The position numbers and the translations under genes were made by a program. A model generated the notes under the pieces. The model had not been told where the DNA came from. It searched no databases and saw only the letters and a program-made list of their open reading frames with translations. Below are positions 53,990 to 64,000 of a stretch of 64,000 bases of DNA, piece after piece. The DNA comes from Selaginella moellendorffii. Lineage: Eukaryota; Streptophyta; Lycopodiopsida; Selaginellales; Selaginellaceae. The DNA lies in NCBI RefSeq assembly GCF_000143415.4, contig NW_003314263.1:808165-872164 (forward strand), given 5' to 3'. Each line of letters starts with the position of its first letter. Position 1 is the first letter of the stretch.

Positions 53990-55694
53990 ATGGCGAGCTT
54001 GAGCGTCTCCGGCCTGGCGCTGCCGCAGTGCGCCTCCATGCTGCGCGAGAAGCAGCGGATGTGCTCCGGGAATTGCAGCACCAGTGGATCCACCAGCGGC
54101 AGCGCTAGCGGGAGTGGCGGGTCTTACAGCACTAGATTCGCATTTGGAGGAGGAGGAGGAGGAGCGTCATCGTCGTCAGTAGCGAGGAGAGATTGGAGGC
54201 CTGTGCAAACTAGAAGAACAGCCACCACCGTCACCATGACACTGGGAGGAAGCTTTGATACCTTTCGGGACAATGATGGAGCACCGCCCACGCGTTTCCA
54301 GCGAAGTGGATACCTCCTCGGCCAGCCCTTGAAGAGCCTGGATCCCGGCTTGCACCTCGGCCCGGAACTTCCACGCCTCCACCAGCGGAAGGGTCCTTCG
54401 TTCCTCAAGCCTGGAAGAATCGGAGTTAAGCGAGAGAGCAGCGATCCGGATGGAACTTACGAGACCACCAAGAAGGAGGTGACCAAGGCGGCGAAGCGGC
54501 TCAAGGACGACAAAGGTGGCGGCACGGGCAGGATCGCCGTCTACTTCGTCTCCTGGTGGGGGCTCAACATCATCTTCAACGTTTACAACAAGAAGGTGCT
54601 CAACGTTTACCCGTTTCCGTGGCTCACCTCCGTCATGGCGCTCTTCGCCGGGACCGTCATCATGCTCGGCTCGTGGATGACGGGATGCATCCAAGCTCCC
54701 GACACGGACATGCAGTTCTGGCAGAATCTCTTCCCTGTAAGAACCAAAGAACTCATCAGTCAGTCCACGAACTTGAAGTAACAAAACCAAAGAGAGCGTA
54801 GGAACTCACTCACCTTGAAAGCTTTCAGGTGGCAGTGGCGCATTCCATTGGACACGTCGCGGCGACCATCAGCATGGCGAGGAGTGCTGTGGCCTTCACG
54901 CAGATCATCAAGAGCGCGGAGCCCGCGTTTAGCGTGGTGCTGTCGCGACTCTTCCTCGGAGAAAGGTATCCTCTTCCCGTCTACTTATCACTCCTGCCAG
55001 TCGTTGGAGGTTGCTGCTTGTCCGCCGTCACCGAGCTCAACTTCGACATGATAGGTACTTTCTTCTTCTTCGCTTGCCTCTTTTCTTCGACTTATTGAGC
55101 TCCTGTTTGTCACAGGTTTCTTGGGAGCCAACGTCTCCAACGTTGCCTTTGTCTTCCGGAACTTCTTCTCCAAGAGAGGCATGAGCAAGAAGGTCAGCGG
55201 CCTCAACTACTACGGCTGCCTGTGCATCATGTCTCTGGCCATCTTGACGCCCTTCGCAATCGCCATAGAAGGCTTTCACAACTGGAACGTTGGCTGGCAA
55301 ACTGCGTCTCGAGCAATCGGTCCCCCATTCCTCTGGTAACGTTGGTCACTTCCAAACTTGAGACTCTGCCTTCCCCGTCGTTCTTTCTTTCTCACGCCGT
55401 CCGTCTGCTAACCAGGTGGGTGATCGCACAGAGCGTCTTCTACCACTTGTACAACCAAGTCTCGTATATGTCGCTGGACCAGATATCTCCGCTGACTTTC
55501 AGCATTGGTAACACCATGAAGAGAGTTTCTGTCATTGCGGCGTCCATCTTCATCTTCAAGACTCCGGTGCAGCCTGTGAATCTGATTGGTGCAGCCATTG
55601 CGATTTTTGGAACCTTCTTGTACTCACAGGTAGACAAAAGGTTGTTCGCTGTGAACTCCCTCACTGTTCCTTTCTTTTGCAGGCAAACAAGTGA
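53990..55694 (+). CDS. GPT: plastid glucose-6-phosphate/phosphate translocator (5 exons)
   Basis: Imports glucose 6-phosphate into plastids in exchange for phosphate (drug/metabolite transporter superfamily, TPT family). Proposed exons 53990-54736, 54829-55054, 55116-55335, 55416-55629 and 55683-55694 encode 472 residues. A long Ser/Gly-rich N-terminus (about 150 residues) probably includes the plastid transit peptide; it is longer than in flowering plants. The core shows YFVSWWGLNIIFNVYNKKVLN, then YPFPWLTS, AHSIGHVAATISMA, FTQIIKSAEPAFSV, NVAFVFRNFFSKRGM and SFSIGNTMKRVSVI-type blocks. The GPT assignment over TPT/PPT rests on these blocks and is made from memory. The ATG at 53990 was chosen because the upstream in-frame extension has no ATG. 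Confidence 0.88.
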
Positions 55695-55893
55695 AAATTA
55701 GCTTTTGTCAGCCGTGCTACAAGAGAGAATGAGAGAAGATTGAAAGTACCTGTTTTCTGAGACTTCGCAGGGAGAATGCATTGACGCTGATCTGTTTTGT
55801 TCGAGACAAACTGTTACTGTTATCGCATTGCAAGTGTTAGCTGTAATTAAAAAATATAGAAAGATCGTCAGTAGCCAGACACGCGTGAATTTC

Positions 55894-56692
55894 TCACAAG
55901 GGAAGCAGCAACACGGGGCAAGGAACGAATTCTGCGAGGAGGTTCCCATCAATGTGCTTGGAATGAATGCATTCCATGCTGAGAACGACCAAGTCCAGCC
56001 CCATGTCATCCGCAACTTCTCCTATTACCACTGCTGCTTTCTTGCCTTCTCCAATCTTTTCCAGCATCCCATAGTCTTGGATTCCTCCTACAAAAGAAAA
56101 ATGTATCACAAGTTTACCAATGAATATCAATCCCAACCTTCTTCCAGGTGCCAGCGAATTGTTTGAAGTCTCTGCTCGTAGTCTTTCTCCTTTTTCTCCT
56201 CATCAATCACTGCAGCCAGGCAAATTCATAATGGACGTGATGGACCCAAAAAACGAAGTTACGTACCCACAACTGTGATCTTTGCGCCATACTTCTTCGC
56301 TAGAGACGTAGCTGTTGCCGCGGCCTACACTCGCAAGAACAAAAAGAAAAACAAAGAAAGAAACAGCACTCAGAAACAATCGAAGAAAAAAACTGAGTTT
56401 TTGCAACCTGACGAGTCGAATCCGACAGATACGGGTTCTTATCGATGATGGGCAGTAGAACATGTTGAAACTCTTTCGCTATTGCTGGAGCTCCGTCTGC
56501 ATTACAGTGAATCGGCAACTCGAGAGACAAAAAAGAATCCGACTTACCAGTAGCACTACTGCTGCACCGAGCCACCCGAAAGCGTTGGGGACGAATCGAG
56601 TAGCATCTAGACCGATTTGCTGGAGCCTGGAACGAAAAGCAAGACAAAGAAGAAGAGGCTGAAAGGCCGATCCGGCTGATGTTGCTCATCAT
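55894..56692 (-). CDS. plastid universal-stress-protein-like (USP/adenine nucleotide alpha hydrolase fold) protein
   Basis: Minus strand, five exons: 56548-56692, 56408-56496, 56267-56324, 56138-56209 and 55894-56087, 185 residues with consistent phases. The N-terminal 48 residues (MMSNISRIGLSASSS onward, Ser/Arg-rich) look like a plastid transit peptide. The mature part reads HVLLPIIDKNPYLSD, SLAKKYGAKITVVVIDEE, GEGKKAAVVIGEVADDMGLD and LLAEFVPCPVLLLP, a USP-like alpha/beta fold. The G-2x-G-9x-G-S/T ATP motif of classical USPs is not evident, so nucleotide binding is uncertain. Convergent with GPT, about 200 bp apart. Cellular role unknown. Confidence 0.78.
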
Positions 56693-56845
56693 CGTCGCCC
56701 AAAACCAAGGAAGAGAAACCAAAACCCACAAAGTCCACTTGGACAGTAGCTAGGGCTTTCCAGACTCTTCCCCTTCCTAAATCCTGCTTCCTGCCTAGCT
56801 ATGGAAACTAAAACCAGTGTAAACTAAAGTTGAATTTCCCTGTCC

Positions 56846-58527
56846 CTAAGAGAAGCTTGCTTCCTGTGCTATCCTTCTAACTTCATCTACCTGGGAAATG
56901 ATCGCATCTGTGCTTTCGATCGGTACCTCTACTGCTAATTGCAAGCTGTGTCTGATGATGCTGCTTGACGTTGTCGTCGTTTTCTTTTTGCTGCTCGGTG
57001 TGGTCTTCTTCGCAGACCCTGGCTTTGGTGGCTTGCCTCTCGGCTTCTTTTCTGCGGCTTCTCCCGGGGAGTTGGACTTGCTGTGGCCGTTTCCATTTCC
57101 TGCTTCCTGACCACCCGCATCAGTCTCCTGGTGGGAAAAAAGCAAGGCAAACTTTTGAGAAAGAACGAGATCAATTAGACATGGAGGCACCTGTTTCAGA
57201 GGTTCCATCTGCAGTCTCCCGCCTGCTGCTGCTGCAATCGCTGCCACTGCCTCCATTTCGTGGGTACCGGCAAAAGGAGCGGCCGACATCGGCTGCGGAG
57301 GCGTATGGTCCTTCCAATCCGTGATTGGGAATGCAAAGTCCGGACCAAAGTTGAATCGAACCGTGCAGTTTGGCTCGTTCGGAAGCGTGTACATTGAAGC
57401 AGCAGGAAAGTACCGTCCTGCGTAGATATCTTTGTAAGCACAGCCCTGGTACACACCGTTTCTAAAGAACACAATCTCGCCTCCTGAAAACAGAAAGCAC
57501 CAAGACGTCGTTACAAAAAGGTGAAAAGAAACAAGAGTCGATACAAACCAGGCAAAGGCTTGAGAGGCTCCTCTTTCGTCTCGGCAGTGTAAGGCAAGCC
57601 TTTGAAGCTCACAATCTCCGGTGGCTTTGGAGCAAGAGCAGCACCATTCGGCAAGTTGATGTAGAAGCCAATCGTGTCACCTTCAACGTAGGCTTCTCCA
57701 TAAGGCTCCCTGAGCGCTGCATGGACTTTACTCCCTTCCAGGTCCCGGTAGCCATATCCATGACTGTCGTATCCAACCGGGGCCTGGACATCACCCTTCT
57801 GCGTACACCACCCAAGCCGCGTGTGCCCAGTCTTCCCCAAGTGCTCCACAGTGATCTCAAAGTACCAAGCTCCTTCCACAACACCCCGAGTAGCTCGGAC
57901 CATCCGGTACCCTTTGATACTCCCAGCCGAGAGCTGGTCGGCGCTGAGCTCCACCTTCTCGGCCTTCTGGAACTTGGAGAGCAAAACTGGCAAGTCCGGC
58001 CCATCCTCGATCTTGGGAACAACGGGATTGAGGTAGACCGAGTTCTCATTCTCCAGAGCCTTCGCCTGTGTCTTGCTGCCCCCCTTTTTGCTGCTCTTCC
58101 TCGTCGTGCTCTTGCTCCAAACATTGGTGTTTCTCTTCTTTGGCTTCTTCGCTGCCGCCGCGGATGCCCCCTCGTCCCCCTGCTTGCGTTTCTGGCTCAC
58201 CTTTCCCTTCTTCTTGTTGTTGCCTCCCTCAGCAGCTGGAATCTCCATCTCTGGAGTCTCTGGCACTGGAGTCCCGGGGGCGGCCTCCTCCTCCTCCTCC
58301 TCATTCCCATCCCCACGATTCACATTCTCGATCGGCACTGCGTCGGTAGCATCCGGAGTGGAATTTGGATCCCTACTCACCCCTTCGTCGTCATCGCCCG
58401 CCGCATTCGGGCTGTTGTTGTTGTCATCGTCGTCGTCGCCGAGCCGGAGCGATGGCGTGCGATCCTCGTCCTCCATCTCCTCGTCGCCGCCCTCGCCCTG
58501 CTCCGCGAGCTCCTCCTCCATCGTCAT
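56846..58527 (-). CDS. TRO: ASH2-like COMPASS subunit (TRAUCO homolog), SPRY domain
   Basis: Three exons on the minus strand: 57549-58527, 57191-57483 and 56846-57127 (517 residues). The N-terminus is long and acidic (residues 1-95), followed by a Lys-rich nuclear-signal-like stretch (KKPKKRNTN). The SPRY domain spans about residues 175-410 with [39 protein letters not shown] and [11 protein letters not shown] Lys/Pro/Ser-rich segment and a C-terminal helix ([14 protein letters not shown]) follow. ASH2 proteins are core subunits of histone H3K4 methyltransferase complexes; TRAUCO is the Arabidopsis form (about 509 residues). The 63-nt last intron (57128-57190) is in phase and has no stop, so its retention would add 21 residues. 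An AAACCCTAA motif lies just upstream (58534-58542). Confidence 0.88.
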
Positions 58528-58533
58528 CACCTA

Positions 58534-58542
58534 AAACCCTAA
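58534..58542 (-). promoter_or_regulatory. telo-box upstream of TRO
   Basis: AAACCCTAA 7-15 bp upstream of the ATG at 58527. Confidence 0.5.
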
Positions 58543-58614
58543 AAATATTTTCACGCGAATATGCCCAACGAATAATCTTACTCCGGGAAAAGGGAAACTC
58601 TTGTTCTTCGTGCT

Positions 58615-59101
58615 CTAGCTCTTGAGCCTCTTGGCGAATCGCGCGATCACTTGGAACTCGTCCAGATGCTGTGACAAGAAGAGATAGAAACGATCGATTA
58701 GTGGAGCGCTTTGCTGTGGGGCTTACCTCTTGGGACGCGAAATGTCGGATCACGGCTTCTAGCAGCTGCTCCTTGGAAGAATTGGGGCTAACAGGCTGCA
58801 AGAAAATCAGGACGCGAGAAAGAGAAGCGATCGTTCGATGCGTACGAGTTTGAAATGGCGCCGGTACCGCCGCAGCGCCGCCGTCTCCAGCTTGCTCAGA
58901 TCCACAATCTGATCCAAGAAATATCCATCGATGATTGATCGATCGATCGAAAGAGGGAGAGAAAGAGGAGAAAGAAGATAAAAATCTATCGATCGATCAG
59001 AAAACTCTCACCGTTTCTTGCCGAGATCCCGTCGCTGCTGCTGCCGCTCTTGGATCAATGTGAGTGGACGATCGCTTCGCGGAGGAGGATTTCCCGTTCA
59101 T
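58615..59101 (-). CDS. SAP30-like Sin3-binding protein (4 exons)
   Basis: Exons 59012-59101, 58846-58908, 58727-58795 and 58615-58668 (minus) join without phase shift to 91 residues. The sequence DLSKLETAALRRYRRHFKL, then SKEQLLEAVIRHFASQ and LDEFQVIARFAKRLK matches the Sin3-binding domain of SAP30, a subunit of the Sin3 histone deacetylase complex. Plant SAP30-like proteins are short and carry little more than this domain, as here. The gene lies 87 bp upstream of TRO on the same strand and diverges from the membrane protein gene at 59225, with about 120 bp between starts, so a bidirectional promoter is likely. GATC-rich runs (58940-59000) fall in intron 1. Confidence 0.88.
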
Positions 59102-59224
59102 GGAACTGGCGATGGATCGAAATCTTTCGCTAGGGATATTCGAGCGATGGAAGGAAGAAAGGGGTATATTTTTGGGCTTGGCCTTGTTTGGATTTTAGGG
59201 ATTGGATTGGGGAAAGGAGGAAGG

Positions 59225-59823
59225 ATGCTGATCGAGGCGGACGTCTACGAGGATTACATCCTTTGCGACAAGCAGCGAGCTCGCAGCGATGGCGGCGATG
59301 ATGGCCGCGACCGCGGTGATGACGATCGCGCCTCCCAAGAATCATGCGTCGTCGATCCTCCTCCTCCAGTGCCGGCGCCAGTGATTCCCGAGAAGAAGGA
59401 GGCGGTGGAAGAAGAATCGCAGAGCGCCGCCAAGATCATCGATTCCTCGGCGGCGCTGCGATGGATGCAAGAGCTCGGCCGCGATTACAAGGCGTATCGG
59501 CTCCAGAGCCTGGGATTTCTCGTCCTTAGCACCGTGCTCTTCGCGGCTCTCCTGGCGATCGTCGTGTGGCAGCACAACCAGATCCTCGTCTTGAAAGAGG
59601 TAAGTCTCTAGAATTTTTTTCTTTCCTCCATCGATTGATTGATCGATCCGATCGCTTTGTTTTCCAGAGGGTGGAGTATCTCTCCCAGGCGGCGTACATC
59701 CAGGAGACCCCCATCACGATCTCCCGCCCGCGCTGCACGACCCTCTTCCCGAGCTCCCTGTGCGAGACCAGCAAGGAGCTGCTAGGGCGCTTGCGATCGC
59801 GCTTGATCAACGAGTTTGCCTAG
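59225..59823 (+). CDS. plant single-pass membrane protein of unknown function (2 exons)
   Basis: Exons 59225-59599 and 59668-59823 give 176 residues. The acidic/basic N-terminal half (MLIEADVYEDYILCDKQRA) precedes a Pro/Glu linker, a short helix (ALRWMQELGRDYKAYRLQS), one transmembrane helix (FLVLSTVLFAALLAIVVW) and a C-terminal part with EYLSQAAYIQETPITISRP. An in-frame ATG at 59147 would add 26 mostly hydrophobic residues; 59225 was preferred because the extension lies in the short divergent promoter. No family name recognised. Confidence 0.68.
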
Positions 59824-59940
59824 ATTCTCTAGAGATTTCCAGCGATTTCTATCCCCCCGATAGAAATCGAGAGAACTTCTTCGTCATTGTCACTCTCACA
59901 TACATTGTCTAAATTCCATTTTTCTCTTTTCCGCAAGTAC

Positions 59941-60102
59941 TCACTCTTTGATCTGATCGCGCTCGCGCTCCCGCGACAGCATCATCGGCGAATTCCTGTC
60001 GGGCTGCCGATTGACGAAGATCAAGTAGCCAGTGACGCCCAGCACGATCGCGGTGAAGATGTAGAGCCCTCGCGTGTTGAGCCGCGTCCTTCGATCCTCC
60101 AT
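59941..60102 (-). CDS. small single-pass membrane protein, 53 residues
   Basis: A short intronless frame from ATG 60102 to TGA 59941-59943. It has a basic start (MEDRRTRLNTRG), one transmembrane helix (LYIFTAIVLGVTGYLIFV) and a charged tail ending RERERDQIKE. ACCCTAA and TAGGGTT motifs lie directly upstream (60109-60125), as for neighbouring housekeeping genes. Length, hydrophobic pattern and promoter motif support a real gene. Function unknown; a small organelle- or ER-membrane protein is possible. Confidence 0.62.
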   Translation of the reverse strand: MEDRRTRLNTRGLYIFTAIVLGVTGYLIFVNRQPDRNSPMMLSRERERDQIKE

Positions 60103-60414
60103 CGCCTGACCCTAATTCTAGGGTTCGTAAGCAACTAACGGCTGGGATGCAACCCATCCGACGGGCACGATTCAACCACCCAACAATAGATACACCCAAC
60201 AATATTTCTTTTAATCAGTCAAAAAAACAAAAAAATAGAGAGAAATTTACAACCATCCGACACGAGAGCGCTCGGCCTCGCCAATTCGGACCCTTTTTTG
60301 GTTTGGCTGTTTAGCTGTTCTTCGTCTTTGATCCAGAGGAATAAATGCGATGCGTGAGGAGAAATCGGGGAAATCGGGAAGAAAATCGAGAAGGGCAGCC
60401 GAGAAATCGATTGA

Positions 60415-61395
60415 TCAGTAGAGAGATTGAGAAGAGGAAGAAGAATCGGGGGAGGAGGACGAACTGGGCGATGAATTGGAGGAGATGGGCGGAGAGGAGG
60501 CCGATCGTCGAGTCTGCCTGGTGTTGTAGGAGTAGCAGTGGAGGCATTTGTGAGCAACAATGTGAAATGGTACCTCGGAGGATCCACCGCAATCGTTGCA
60601 CAGGATCCACACCAGCTTGTTGCGGTAGGCATCGGGCATGGGCGTGGCGGCGATCTCCTGATCCAGCCTCTCCCACGCCGAGCTCATGTCACACACCGAC
60701 TTGGAGCACACCGGGCACGAGAACTGCGCGTGGAGGGTCATCTCGCGGAGGCACTCGCTGTGGATGGTGTGGCCGCAGCGCAGAACCGTGATGTCGCTGG
60801 TGGAATCGAAGAGGTAGTCGAAGCAAACCGGGCAATTGTGGTGCATCGAGTTCTCCACGCACGAATGCCCCTTTTGGAGCGCCACCGCGTAGCAGCAGCC
60901 ACACTTGTCGCAGTGGAAGAACTTCTCCTGCCCGCCGACGCGGCAGATGCCACACGAATCGCAGTGGAACTGGCCCTTGCTCACGTCGTCGTCGAAGAAG
61001 CGGCAGATCGAGCAGTAGTAGTCGCCCATGGAGACGCCGCAGCCGGAGCAGACCTGGTGGACATCCTGCTCCAATCCACACAGCGAGCAGATGACGCGCT
61101 CTACCTTGTGCCGGGGGAGGTCGTGGCGCTTGGAGGGATCGGCCTCGTTGGCGTTCATGGCCTCGTTGTGGCAGTGGCGGCAATTGAAGATCCCGTTGCA
61201 GCAGGGAGCCCGGATCAAGCAGCGCCGGCGGTAATGCGCACAGCCATACTCCATGACGCCCTCCTTGAGCGCCCGGATCTGCTCTTCCACGCCGCGTGCC
61301 AGGGATTCCTGGCTGAAAACCTCCGCCGCCGTCGCGATCTCGATCTGGTGCGACAGCGTCGAATGCAAGCCGGATTCTACCACCGCCACGGACAT
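60415..61395 (-). CDS. CHY zinc-finger and RING E3 ubiquitin ligase (MIEL1/RCHY1-like)
   Basis: Intronless, 326 residues from ATG 61395. Domain order matches RCHY1/Pirh2 and Arabidopsis MIEL1: CHY zinc finger ([25 protein letters not shown]), CTCHY zinc finger ([14 protein letters not shown] through CDKCGCCY), RING-H2 ([31 protein letters not shown]) and C-terminal zinc ribbon ([20 protein letters not shown]), then a Ser/Pro tail. All Cys/His ligands I can check are present. The family ubiquitylates transcription factors such as MYBs in plants. An AAACCCTAG motif lies about 38 bp upstream. A paralog follows at 63152. Confidence 0.93.
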   Translation of the reverse strand: MSVAVVESGLHSTLSHQIEIATAAEVFSQESLARGVEEQIRALKEGVMEYGCAHYRRRCLIRAPCCNGIFNCRHCHNEAMNANEADPSKRHDLPRHKVERVICSLCGLEQDVHQVCSGCGVSMGDYYCSICRFFDDDVSKGQFHCDSCGICRVGGQEKFFHCDKCGCCYAVALQKGHSCVENSMHHNCPVCFDYLFDSTSDITVLRCGHTIHSECLREMTLHAQFSCPVCSKSVCDMSSAWERLDQEIAATPMPDAYRNKLVWILCNDCGGSSEVPFHIVAHKCLHCYSYNTRQTRRSASSPPISSNSSPSSSSSPDSSSSSQSLY

Positions 61396-63151
61396 CTTGG
61401 AAATCTTGGCGCTCCTCTCACTGGACTGGATCAAACCCTAGCCCCCATCCGCCATAGCCAACAAGAACAAAACAGCCGGCCACATATATAGGGCAACGGG
61501 GATCGAGGGAAACTGTTTTCGTGGCATTCCGATCCGGAATCGTCATCGGATCCGACGGTCAGGATGGCGCCGTTCCTGCGGCGCGGGATTTATGTCCATC
61601 GGACGGTTACGGTTTCTGTCCCTTTGTTCGTTGGGCGGTTGAGATTTGTCCTAGGGCAACTTGGCCTGATGATGAGATAGAGTAGGCCATTTTAGATCTC
61701 GTCTGATTGGCCGTTACGATCGCCAATCACTCGCCACTTTTTTTTTTTTCCTGCATTTTTACTTTTCTTCGGATTTACGAGCGAAGCAAGAAAGAGTAGT
61801 CTTTGCTTGCCCAGTCTCATTCATAAAGAACATTGAAGAGGGAAAGAAAACGCTCAATCGCGATTCCATCCTTTTGGATTAATCTTGGAATCTCTACCTT
61901 GGATTGTAAAAGGAATAATTCATGAGGGCCCCGTAACCTTGTACATATTGGGATACCTAGGCCTAGTCTAAGTAAAAATGCGGTGGAGTCCCACCCATCC
62001 ACGCTCGCTTCCTTATCTCGCAAGGAACGGCGGCGGCGGGTGTGGGACACGCCGCGGCGTTAAATGCCCCACTTTGGCATTTGCCCCCGTCGTGGATCGT
62101 GTGATCAGCTCAAAGCTCTGCCCAATCCACGAACTCTCCAAGATTCTATCAAATCGATCCATGGAAGAATAGGGTTTTTAATCTTCTCTAGAGAACATGC
62201 TCTACGCAAAGATCAAGCAGTCAGGCGTGTCGGGAATGCCCAGACAAGCGCCAGACAAAAAAGCTAGGGCTTGTCTCCAATCCCCCAGTAGCTAGAATAT
62301 TCTTGCACTGGAATATCCCCCAGTTACAAGAATATTCTCGTGGTCACTGGACTGAAGCCGCTAACGACAAACGAGACGAAACAAACCTCTCCCAAAACGA
62401 AGAAGAAGAAGACGAAGACGAAAAAATCTTCCTTCTCGGCGGCGAGTACCTCTTCTTTTTTTTCTTTTCTTCCTTTTGTCCCGACTCCTTCCTCGAGAAC
62501 TTCCAAACGAGAAACGCTCCAATTGCTTGGCTTGCTTGCTTTGATTTGCTTCCTTGGCTGGCTTTGCTCCTGTCGATCGATCTAGGTAGCGGCGGCGCCA
62601 AGGGTCGGGTTTCCCGGTCTTGGGAGAGCTTTTCCTTTTCTTCTTTTGCTTCGAATCTCTTCACTGTTCCAAAGTCAATCTCTTGTCCCACAAGAAACGC
62701 AGCCGTGGTATAGCTAGTGGCGTGGAACACGCCGTTTCTTCAATGACTAGCTAGCTTTGCGTGTATCCTGTGAGAAAGACCCGTCTCTCCACTGCGCTAT
62801 GCCACCACCAAGTTCCACGAACTCTTCGTCTTCATCTTCTTCTCTTCCTCCTCTCCTTCCCAAATCCAAATCCCAATCCTGTGTGTCTCGTCTATCCATC
62901 TATATCTGTTGTTTCTCCGCTGTTTGTTTGTTGTGGTGTAAAGATCCCAATGCTTGTGAAAACTGTGAGAAGACACATCCCACTCCTCGGGGATTCCTTC
63001 CAAAATACTCCTGTTTTTTTCCTCCTCCTGCCTTGTTCCCTGTATCTTGCTAAAGAAAAACGGTGCCAGACCAGAGTTTGACCCGTTCGTCCGTCTGGTT
63101 CTTCTTTGTCGGCGCCACAACGAACTCCTCCTTGTTTTCTGTCCTTTCTGA
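61396..63151. other. intergenic region between the two CHY/RING genes
   Basis: 1.76 kb without a supportable gene. Contains T-runs (61738-61750, 62455-62465) and CT-rich stretches (62440-62480, 62820-62870) that probably belong to leaders or promoters. Confidence 0.5.
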
Positions 63152-64000
63152 CTAGTCGTTGCTGTTGCTGCTGCTGTTGCTCGAGTGGCTGTCGTTGGCA
63201 GTGTTGCTGGTCGCAGCAGCGGCCGTGGCCGGAAGAGATGGCGGCCTCTTTGTCTGCCTGGTGTTGAAAGAGCCGCAACCGGGGCACTTAAGCGCGAAAA
63301 TATGAAACGGTACCTCGTCTTTGTGATTGCAATCGTTGCACAGCATCCACACCGTCTTCCCCCTCAGGGCCTCCGGCATGGGAGTGGCAGCAATCTCCTT
63401 GTCTAGAGTTTGCCAGTACTCGGACAAATCCAGCACCGACCTGGAGCACATAGGACAAGTGTACCTCGAGTGCAACCGCATCTCATTGAAGCAGTCGGCG
63501 TGCATGGTGTGGCCGCACTGGAGCACGGTTATCTGCTTCACGGAGTCGAAGAGGAACTCAAAGCACACCGGGCAGTTGTGGTGCATTGCTCGCTCCACAC
63601 AGACGTGCTTGCCTTGGAGAGCCACCGAGTAGCAGCAGCCACAACGGTCGCAGTGGAAGAAGTTGTCCGCTCCTCCAACGCGACAAATGCCGCATGAGTC
63701 ACAGTGGTACTGGTGCTTGTCCGTGTCGTCGTCGAAAAGGTTGCACTTTGAGCAAAAGTAGCTCCCCATGCACACTCCACAGCCTTCGCAAACTTGCTGC
63801 ACGTCTTGCTCCGTGTCGCACAACAAGCAAATGACCCGCCTTATAGACTCGCGACGGATTTGGTGCCTCTCGCGAGGGTCAGCCTCCTCGCCCTTTGCTT
63901 CGTTGTGGCAATGCCGGCAACCAAAAACCTCGTTGCAACACGGAGCTCTGATACGGCACCGCCGCCTGTAGTGCGGACAACCATACTTCCTGCGACCCCT
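63152..64000 (-). CDS. second CHY zinc-finger and RING E3 ligase (partial, 5' part outside window)
   Basis: Open over 283 codons to the right edge. It begins within the CHY finger (KYGCPHYRRRCRIRAPCC), then the CTCHY finger (CLLCDTEQDVQQVC...CDRCGCCY), RING-H2 (CPVCFEFLFDS, LQCGHTMHADCF, CPMCSRSV) and zinc ribbon (MLCNDCNHKDEVPF, CPGCGSFNTRQTKR), ending in an Ala/Thr/Ser/Asn-rich tail. It is a close paralog of 60415-61395 in the same orientation, consistent with tandem duplication. The missing N-terminus is upstream of the window. Confidence 0.92.
   Translation of the reverse strand, partial: RGRRKYGCPHYRRRCRIRAPCCNEVFGCRHCHNEAKGEEADPRERHQIRRESIRRVICLLCDTEQDVQQVCEGCGVCMGSYFCSKCNLFDDDTDKHQYHCDSCGICRVGGADNFFHCDRCGCCYSVALQGKHVCVERAMHHNCPVCFEFLFDSVKQITVLQCGHTMHADCFNEMRLHSRYTCPMCSRSVLDLSEYWQTLDKEIAATPMPEALRGKTVWMLCNDCNHKDEVPFHIFALKCPGCGSFNTRQTKRPPSLPATAAAATSNTANDSHSSNSSSNSND

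Noticed and set aside
57721-58542. 273-residue plus-strand ORF opposite TRO
   Set aside because: Antisense shadow of a GC-rich exon; low-complexity Leu/Val/Ile-rich.
60538-61491. 317-residue plus-strand ORF
   Set aside because: Shadow of the CHY/RING gene on the other strand; Val/Ala-rich with no family features.
1-64000. CRISPR arrays, rRNA, tRNA or organellar insertions
   Set aside because: No regularly spaced repeats, no convincing tRNA cloverleaf and no rRNA or organelle gene blocks were seen by eye.

Overview
The window is nuclear DNA of a land plant, most probably a lycophyte of the Selaginella type (moderate confidence). The grounds are very short GT-AG introns (mostly 57-97 nt, a few 47-63 nt), many remnants of DYW-type PPR genes, plant-only families (WUSCHEL-type homeobox, germin-like protein, plastid glucose-6-phosphate translocator, G-type lectin receptor kinase) and plant LTR retrotransposons. 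Gene models were built by hand from splice signals and protein similarity known from memory; no search was run.

Layout. 0-7.5 kb: a G-type lectin receptor kinase cut by the window start, a complete six-exon TruA-type pseudouridine synthase, decayed fragments, a PPR remnant and an apparently intact five-exon WOX-like homeobox gene. 7.7-24.3 kb: AT-rich, gene-free DNA with miniature LTR retrotransposons (TRIMs). It contains a 5,951-bp composite element at 15494..21444, in which TRIM LTRs and a 5-bp target duplication enclose an antisense, permuted chromovirus whose pol still carries two small introns; a LINE relic follows. 24.3-27 kb: an AT-rich secreted GNA-lectin-like gene and fragments, including a probable SMXL piece. 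27-46.4 kb: AT-rich DNA, degenerate copia relics, a repeated module (PPR tail, unknown gene X, WOX pseudogene), PPR-DYW pseudogenes and one intact germin-like gene. 46.4-49 kb: a MITE, a decayed direct duplicate of the 2-4.3 kb segment and a 0.23-kb inverted repeat. 49-64 kb: a compact housekeeping block with EFL1, an alpha-carbonic-anhydrase-like gene, plastid GPT, a plastid USP-like protein, ASH2/TRAUCO, SAP30, two small membrane proteins and two tandem CHY/RING E3 ligases, the second cut by the window end.

How the genes fit together. The right block encodes ribosome maturation (EFL1), plastid carbon transport (GPT), chromatin regulation (the COMPASS subunit ASH2 next to a Sin3-binding SAP30) and ubiquitylation (CHY/RING). 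Several of its starts are preceded by telo-box motifs (AAACCCTA). The left and middle parts are dominated by duplication and transposon activity. The most notable items are the composite TRIM with cargo, the introns inside its antisense retroelement pol, the dispersed WOX/PPR modules, and a carbonic-anhydrase-like protein lacking one zinc ligand.
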